From assembly GCA_027943245.1 (NCBI GenBank), contig JANDJZ010000968.1, forward strand, positions 1 through 12,005: a stretch of DNA of 12,005 nucleotides, written 5' to 3'. The first letter of the stretch is position 1, and each line of letters starts with the position of its first letter. A program made the translations under genes and the position numbers. The notes under the pieces were generated by a model. That model searched no databases. It saw only the letters and a program-made list of their open reading frames with translations, and was not told the origin of the DNA. Shown piece after piece: positions 7,856-12,005 of the stretch. This stretch comes from Acanthamoeba sp. SK_2022b. Its lineage: Eukaryota; Discosea; Longamoebia; Acanthamoebidae.

Positions 7856-8184
7856 ACCCATGAGTTTGCGGGCGGTGTTACAGGTGAGGGAGGTGCAGCT
7901 TGTTCAGCACACGACATCTCCCTACGGGTGAAGCCCGGAGAGGCGAGGCGTTTGGGAGTTCTGTCGAGCGCAAGCCCAGTTGTGCTACAATAGGTGTGAG
8001 TCGTTACACGAGAGGAGCGCCCACCAATGGCAGGTGGCGATGTTAATGTGAAACTGAGTTTGGTCAAAATCGCCCTATCGCCGCCAAAGCTGTATGCCCC
8101 GCAGATGCTCGTATAAAGCTGGCGTTCTCACTCATTCATTGACCACATCAGCAAACACTGTGTTACAAACTCGGCATTGACAAG
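7856..8184 (+). promoter_or_regulatory. Promoter module and 5' UTR of repeat-protein gene 1
   Basis: In order: TTCAGCACACGACATCTCCC; GAGTTCTGTCGAGCGCAAG; the inverted repeat GTGTGAGTCGTTACAC (7994-8009); a CCAAT box (8024-8028); a degraded second CCAAT site (CGCCCTATCGCC); CTGTATGCCCCGCA; a TATAAA box (8112-8117). The start region CACTCATTCATT...ACATCAGCAAACA is shared with the other copies. The ATG lies 68 bases after the start of the TATA box. Confidence 0.8.
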
Positions 8185-8705
8185 ATGAACTCGAACAAGC
8201 TTCTCCTGACCCTGTTCTGTCTGGGCCTCCTGGCTGTTCTTGCCCTCGCTGATTCCTCTCAGGGCGAGCTCCTGCTGATGATGCTGCACATGCCGGTTCC
8301 CCCTGGATGACACTGACAGTGATCCTCTCTTTTGTGCCTCTTGCGGCAGGTGACGATCACGGAGACGGCAAGAGCTCTGCGGCCAAGGATTGGACGCCCT
8401 GGGCCGATGACGGCGACTGCAAGGAGGAGAAGGAGCCCAAGTGCTATTGGAAGTGCGTGAAGGTGTGCCACAAGAAGCACCACCACTCGACCACCACCGA
8501 GAAGGCCACCACGAAGCCGTGCACAACTACCGAGCAGCCCTGCACCACAAGTACAGAGAAGTGCTCGACGACCACACCCTGCCACACCACGACCGAGAAG
8601 TGCTCGACCACTACGCCGTGCCACACCACCACGGAGAAGCCCTGTCACACCACAACCGAGAAGTGCACCACGCGCCAGCCTTGCCACGACGACAAGAGAT
8701 ACTAG
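8185..8705 (+). CDS. Secreted Thr/Cys-rich repeat protein, copy 1 (144 aa)
   Basis: Exons 8185-8263 and 8350-8705. The first exon encodes a signal peptide (MNSNKLLLTLFCLGLL...LALA, cleavage expected near residue 22). The mature chain starts acidic (DDHGDGKSS, WADDGDC) and passes a compact Cys/His segment KCYWKCVKVCHKKHHHS (C-x3-C-x3-C plus three His). It then becomes short Thr-rich units, TTTEKPC, TTTEKCS and TTTPCH, with a Cys about every six to eight residues, and ends CHDDKRY. The repeats suggest a heavily O-glycosylated, disulfide-linked extracellular or wall protein; the His/Cys segment could bind metal. Both roles are inference. The intron donor is GC (GCGAGC), where copies 2 and 3 have GT; reading through would stop soon after the signal peptide. 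I know no named family for it. Confidence 0.82.
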
Positions 8706-8757
8706 ACTGACATGCTAACCAGCACCACGAACGTAATGACACCTTGCTGGCTAGTGC

Positions 8758-8763
8758 AATAAA
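8758..8763 (+). terminator. AATAAA polyadenylation signal, copy 1
   Basis: It lies 53 bases after the stop codon. It is followed by a conserved GGGCGCCATTC motif that appears as GGGCTCCATTC after copies 2 and 3. Confidence 0.8.
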
Positions 8764-9080
8764 CCCCGAACGGGCGCCATTCTAATTCTTGAGCCTTTAA
8801 TCTTGTTCCTCTCACTCCCCGTCACGTCACGCAATGACCGGCGGCCCTTTAACACAGGACAAGCACCTCACCCGCCAATGGCTTTTCACACACACGCTGC
8901 CGTCGCCAATGCCCGTGCCAGCAGTCTGCGTCGTCGGCGAGCGTTGGTGCCCATCTTGACCTCAACGGCTCCATGTACCGCAACAAAATCTGTGCGTGTA
9001 GTTGGCGACGCCAACCTCCTCCCTCCCTCCCTTTCCTTGAAGATAACATATCACGAAGAGCTTCACCAAGGCCATCTGTG
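8764..9080. other. Intergenic stretch without recognisable gene
   Basis: Open frames exist on both strands, but none shows splice-compatible blocks, a signal peptide or a known motif. It includes a CCCTCCCTCCCTTTCC pyrimidine tract near 9020. This stretch has no counterpart downstream of copy 3 and may be an insertion or decayed sequence. Confidence 0.4.
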
Positions 9081-9160
9081 CCAATGGATAAATCACAAAA
9101 GATGTAAAACACAGAACTCTAGACGAACTACAACACAAGCCGTGTGGCCGCAACACGCAC
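9081..9160. repeat. Dispersed array repeat, copy A
   Basis: It pairs with 11546-11634. Both run CCAAT..., CAAAAGATGT, ACACA, GACGAACTA, CACAAGC, GTG(T/C)GGCCGCAACACGCAC, with one 5-to-10-base indel region. Copy A lies just upstream of the promoter module of repeat-protein gene 2. Confidence 0.8.
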
Positions 9161-9464
9161 TCCTTTGATTGCGGGCCGTTGGTGATACGGGTCAGAGAAG
9201 GTGCGGCTTGTTCAGCACACGACATCTCCCTACGATTGATGCCAGGAGATGCGAGGTGTTCGGGAGTTCTGTGAGCGCAAGCGCACTTGTGACACAACAG
9301 GTGTGAGTCGTTCCACGAGAGGAGCGGCCAATTGCCAACCTTGGTGTTGTGTTTGTAAAATCGGCCAATCGCCGTAGTGGCTGTACGCCCGCACCTGCTG
9401 ATATAAAATGCAATTTCCGTAGCGTTCTCAGTCATCACATCAGCCAACATTCAGCATTGCCATC
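9161..9464 (+). promoter_or_regulatory. Promoter module and 5' UTR of repeat-protein gene 2
   Basis: Same order of elements as in copy 1. TTCAGCACACGACATCTCCC is followed by GTTCGGGAGTTCTGTGAGCG and the inverted-repeat site with one change (GTGTGAGTCGTTCCAC, 9301-9316). Two intact CCAAT boxes lie at 9328-9332 and 9365-9369, and TATAAAA at 9402-9408. The conserved CAGTCATCACATCAGCCAACA leader precedes the ATG. Confidence 0.82.
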
Positions 9465-9976
9465 ATGAACTCGAACAAGTTTCTCCTTACCTTCTTGTGT
9501 CTGGGCCTCCTGGCTGTGCTTGCCCTCGCTGACACCGCTCAAGGTGAGCTCCTGCTCATGATGATGAACATGGATAACTTGGATGACGCTGCCTGCATCC
9601 TGTGGCAGGTGATGATCACGGAGACGACAAGAGCTCTGCGGCCAAGGATTGGACGCCCTGGGCCGATGATGACGGCGACTGCAAGGAGGAGAAGGAGCCC
9701 AAGTGCTATTGGAAGTGTGTGAAGGTGTGCCACAAGAAGCACCACCACTCGACCACCACTGAGAAGGCCACCACAAAGCCGTGCACCACTACTGAGAAGC
9801 CCTGCACCACAACGACCGAGAAGTGCTCGACAACCACCACGACGGAGAAGCCCTGCCACACTACCACGGAGAAGTGCTCGACGACTACACCGTGCCACAC
9901 TACCACTGAGAAGCCCTGCCACACCACCACAGAGAGGTGCACCACGCGCAAACCTTGCGATGACAAGGGATACTAG
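9465..9976 (+). CDS. Secreted Thr/Cys-rich repeat protein, copy 2 (148 aa)
   Basis: Exons 9465-9543 and 9609-9976; the 65-nt intron has a GTGAGC donor and shares GAGCTCCTGCT and ATGATG words with the copy 1 intron. The order of parts is as in copy 1: signal peptide (MNSNKFLLTFLCLG...), acidic linker with DDDGDCKEEKEP, the KCYWKCVKVCHKKHHHS segment, then nine Cys in TTTEKPC-type units, including one expanded TTTTTEKPC, and an end CDDKGY. By eye it is nearest to copy 1. Differences sit mainly in the number and order of repeat units, as expected from slippage or unequal exchange. Function is unknown; secretion is predicted from the signal peptide. Confidence 0.87.
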
Positions 9977-10006
9977 GGTGGCCATCGCATGACTTGTTGG
10001 GTAGAC

Positions 10007-10012
10007 AATAAA
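10007..10012 (+). terminator. AATAAA polyadenylation signal, copy 2
   Basis: It lies 31 bases after the stop codon, followed by the conserved GGGCTCCATTC motif. Confidence 0.8.
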
Positions 10013-10039
10013 CCTCCTTGCTGGGCTCCATTCTTATTC

Positions 10040-10410
10040 ACTCAGTAGTCAGTAGCACACACTGGGAGGAAGACCGGCTGTGGCCTTCAGAGAAGAGCGC
10101 ACGTGCATCGGCTTTGAAACGCTTTGTGACAGAGAGCAGTCAATCTCCCTTGTTCGCTCTTCCTCGCCCTACTGCCGATCGCGTTACCTACATTCTGTCT
10201 GCGCCGTACTTGGCAACTACGTGCACCATAGACAGTATCTCTACGTCTACTTCCTTCTTCTCACGGACAACTCTTCCTCCAGACACTTCTCAATAAGAAA
10301 CACACAAAATCAATAGAAATCACCTGTTCTGTTCTCGCCCCGGCACCGTTCTGCTGCCAGCAAACCGGTTTGGGATGTTCGTCATCGTGAGTACGAAACG
10401 AGCATTGCAG
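10040..10410. other. Intergenic stretch without recognisable gene
   Basis: A 78-codon open frame (10080-10316) has no motif, no signal peptide and no homologue within the window. A perfect splice-donor-like GTGAGT at 10387 precedes the membrane-gene relic. It may be further decayed intron or exon material, but I could not align it to the intact gene. Confidence 0.35.
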
Positions 10411-10500
10411 CTGGTTACGGGTTTGCTGGGTGGTGTGCATGATTTGAAACGTGAACAGGCTACTTCGATTCTTCCCTGAGCTACCTGGAAGCAGAGCCAT
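10411..10500 (+). pseudogene. Second relic of the membrane protein gene (start of last exon plus end of 3' flank)
   Basis: GCTGGGTGGTGTGCATGAT followed by TTGAAAC (10425-10450) matches 5790-5815 of the intact last exon, with three differences in 26 bases, preceded by a GGTTACGGG that resembles the intact acceptor GGTAACAGG. In the matching frame a TGA interrupts it. After an internal deletion, CTACCTGGAAGCAGAGCCAT (10481-10500) resembles the 3' flank CCACCTTCAAGCAGAGGCAT that ends at about 6120. The promoter module of copy 3 starts directly after it. Confidence 0.6.
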
Positions 10501-10504
10501 TGCT

Positions 10505-10891
10505 GGCCCATTGGACTGCGGGCGGGTGGTGACACATGTGAGGGAGGTTTGACGTGTTCAGCACGGGACATCTCCCTATAAATGAAGCCAGGAGTTCTGA
10601 TGAGCGCAAGGCCAGAGTTGTGCCACAACAAGTGTGAGTCGTTACACGAGAGGTGCTTGTTCAGCACAGGACATCTCCTACGAATGAAGCTGGCCTGTTG
10701 AGAGTTCTGTCGAGCGCATGCGCAAGCACGCGTGAGTTGTTACACGCGAGGAGCTGGCCAACCAATAGCGTTTGGTTTATAAATTAGCCAATCCCCGCCG
10801 AACTGTATGCCCCGCACTCCGCTGGTATAAAACCGTTCGCGGTTCCTTCACTCAGTCATCACATCAGCCAAACAATCTCACCGCTAGCAAC
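10505..10891 (+). promoter_or_regulatory. Promoter module and 5' UTR of repeat-protein gene 3
   Basis: It has the same elements as the other copies, but the distal half is present twice (see 10555-10753). Inverted-repeat sites lie at 10632-10647 (GTGTGAGTCGTTACAC, perfect copy) and 10730-10745 (GCGTGAGTTGTTACAC). CCAAT boxes lie at 10762-10766 and 10788-10792, CTGTATGCCCCGCA follows, and TATAAAA is at 10826-10832. The CACTCAGTCATCACATCAGC leader precedes the ATG at 10892. Confidence 0.82.
10555..10753 (+). repeat. Tandem duplication of about 100 bp in the copy 3 promoter
   Basis: Units 10555-10653 and 10654-10753 both run TTCAGCAC..GGACATCTCC, AATGAAGC, GAGTTCTG, GAGCGCA, GTGAGT.GTTACACG, GAGG. 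The second unit has diverged slightly. The duplication doubles the putative regulatory motif only in front of gene 3. Confidence 0.8.
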
Positions 10892-11450
10892 ATGAACTCG
10901 AACAAGCTTCTGCTTACCCTCCTGTGCCTCGGCCTCCTGGCTATAGTTGCCCTGGCTGACTCCTCCCAAGGTAAGCTCTGCAGCTGCACACTGGACACAC
11001 TGAGCGACACTAGATGCTGATCCTCCCTTGTGTATATCATGTGCAGGTGACAATCACGGAGAGGGCAGCAGCTCTGCGGCCAAGGATTGGAAGCCCTGGA
11101 GCAATGACGACGACGACGACTACAAGGAGGAGGAGAAGGAGCCCAAGTGCTACTGGAAGTGCGTGAAGGTGTGCCGCAAGAAGCACCACCACTCGACCAC
11201 CACCGAGAAGGCCACCACGAAGCCATGCACAACTACCGAGAAGCCCTGCACAACTACCGAGAAGTGCACCACCACCGAGAAGTGCTCGACGACTACGCCC
11301 TGCCACACCACGACTGAGAAGCCCTGCCACACCACGACCGAGAAGTGCTCGACGACTACGCCGTGCCACACCACCACGGAGAAGCCCTGCCACACCACGA
11401 CCGAGAAGTGCACCACGCACAGGCCTTGCCACGACGACAACAGATACTAG
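10892..11450 (+). CDS. Secreted Thr/Cys-rich repeat protein, copy 3 (160 aa)
   Basis: Exons 10892-10970 and 11047-11450, with a 76-nt intron with a good GTAAGC donor. The signal peptide is MNSNKLLLTLLCLGLLAIVALA. The acidic linker differs from the other copies: DDDDDYKEEEKEP replaces DDGDCKEEKEP, so the first mature Cys is lost. The Cys/His segment reads KCYWKCVKVCRKKHHHS. The repeat region is the longest, with eleven Cys, alternating TTTEKPCH, TTTEKCS and TTTPCH, and ends CHDDNRY. Predicted secreted; a glycosylated, cross-linked surface or cyst-wall role is inference from composition. It has the longest array and the duplicated promoter unit. Confidence 0.87.
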
Positions 11451-11500
11451 ACATGCGCAAATCAGCACGATCCACTCCACAAACATCGCTTGCTCGATGC

Positions 11501-11506
11501 AATATA
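11501..11506 (+). terminator. AATATA, probable variant polyadenylation signal, copy 3
   Basis: It occupies the position of AATAAA in copies 1 and 2 (after GATGC, before the GGGCTCCATTC motif). The A-to-T change may weaken it. Confidence 0.5.
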
Positions 11507-11545
11507 CCCCCCTTGGCGGGCTCCATTCGCCTCACACTGCGGGGG

Positions 11546-11634
11546 CCAATAGAAATGAGCTCAAAAGATGTGAGACACACGATTGGACGAACTAACTACA
11601 AATGGATCACAAGCTGTGCGGCCGCAACACGCAC
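11546..11634. repeat. Dispersed array repeat, copy B
   Basis: The partner of 9081-9160. It lies between repeat-protein gene 3 and the stop codon of the minus-strand gene at 11643, so it may include that gene's 3' UTR. Confidence 0.8.
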
Positions 11635-11642
11635 GCACGCGC

Positions 11643-12005
11643 CTACGAAGCAGGAAGCAGGCGCTGGATGGCGGCGACGAGGGCGGAGGCGTCTGCGGCG
11701 GGGTCGATCGGCGTGGCGGCCACGATGGTGGCCCCGCGGGCCGGCGCCACGCGCACGTTGAAGGCGTACCGCCGAAAGAGGGCCGCGCGAATGACCTTGT
11801 CCAGCTCCCGCCGCGACTCCTCCGTGTCGGCCGACTGCCACTCCGCCACCTGCCTCGCGTCCACTCCTACCACATCATCATCATCATCACCGTTACTCAT
11901 CATCGTCGTCATCCTTCACAAGGTTGTGGCGAAAGATAGCGGAGATACCGAAGAGGGTGGCGCCCACGTCGTTGAAGCTGGTGGCCCAGTGGCTGCCGGT
12001 GTGGT
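11643..12005 (-). CDS. Unrecognised gene, 3' end only
   Basis: Two exons are visible on the minus strand: 12005-11920 (HTGSHWATSFNDVG ... IFRHNL) and 11849-11643, ending ...IQRLLPAS and TAG. The 70-nt intron 11919-11850 (GTGAAG ... GGCAG, phase 0) contains (TCA)5. A competing model uses a donor at GAGTAACG and keeps an acidic DDDDDE run; both preserve frame. The last exon encodes RRELDKVIRAALFRRYAF, AGT-free and basic-amphipathic, followed by an Ala-rich segment with ATIVAATPID. I recognise no domain. The low-complexity-free sequence and consistent frame across the junction make it a real gene. Confidence 0.65.
11875..11889. repeat. (TCA)5 microsatellite
   Basis: Five TCA units in the presumed intron of the terminal minus-strand gene. 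It is the third TCA/TGA tract of the window. Confidence 0.9.

Noticed and set aside
8444..8687. Long antisense open frames opposite repeat-protein gene 1 (and likewise 9539-9985 and 11037-11486)
   Set aside because: They are the complement of ACC/GAG/TGC repeats, giving Val/Gly/Arg-rich translations. The sense strand has the signal peptide, intron and promoter.
8501..8700. Repeats in the Thr/Cys genes as a CRISPR-like array
   Set aside because: The repeats are in-frame codons of a secreted protein, with no spacers and a eukaryotic context.
8849..9112. Possible decayed homologue of the terminal minus-strand gene after repeat-protein gene 1
   Set aside because: A few words (GCGGTAC) resemble 11643-11849, but the fragment lies on the wrong side of the dispersed repeat, and similarity is too weak by eye.

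Overview
This is nuclear DNA of a eukaryote with GC-rich exons and many short introns (about 54 to 161 nt, nearly all GT-AG). Introns carry GT/CA dinucleotide tracts, and some genes have clear TATA boxes, CCAAT boxes and AATAAA signals. Intron style, codon use and protein content suggest an Acanthamoeba-like amoebozoan. That assignment is inference from the sequence alone.

Layout. 1-1018 (+): 3' end of a gene with an RNase III-type motif and a long Ser/Pro/Thr-rich tail. 1243-2372 (-): complete six-exon nucleotidyltransferase-fold gene (259 aa), convergent with the first. 2636-3069 (+): two-exon small membrane protein (118 aa), divergent from the nucleotidyltransferase gene. 3550-5959 (+): nine-exon gene for a 513-aa polytopic membrane protein with a signal peptide, an extracytoplasmic domain and about five membrane segments. 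6154-7118 (-): five-exon histidine phosphatase (phosphoglycerate mutase-like), convergent with the membrane gene.

The right half (about 7.4-11.6 kb) is a young tandem array. Three paralogous two-exon genes (8185-8705, 9465-9976, 10892-11450) encode small secreted proteins made of Thr/Glu/Lys/Cys repeats. Each is preceded by a homologous promoter module of 300-400 bp with paired CCAAT boxes, a TATA box and an inverted-repeat motif. The array also holds an orphan decayed promoter module (7390-7500) and two decayed pieces of the 513-aa gene's last exon and 3' flank (about 7671-7850 and 10411-10500). A further 80-90 bp duplicated segment lies at 9081-9160 and 11546-11634. Together these trace how the array was copied. 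The window closes with the 3' end of an unrecognised gene on the minus strand (11643-12005).

Main items for follow-up: the secreted repeat family and its shared promoter module; the 513-aa membrane protein, whose pre-mRNA holds a (CA)29 tract in intron 5 and a complementary (GT)31 tract in intron 8; GC-AG introns in two genes; and the relics of the 513-aa gene beside copies 1 and 3. All exon models were derived by hand from reading frame and splice signals. No transcript or database search was available.
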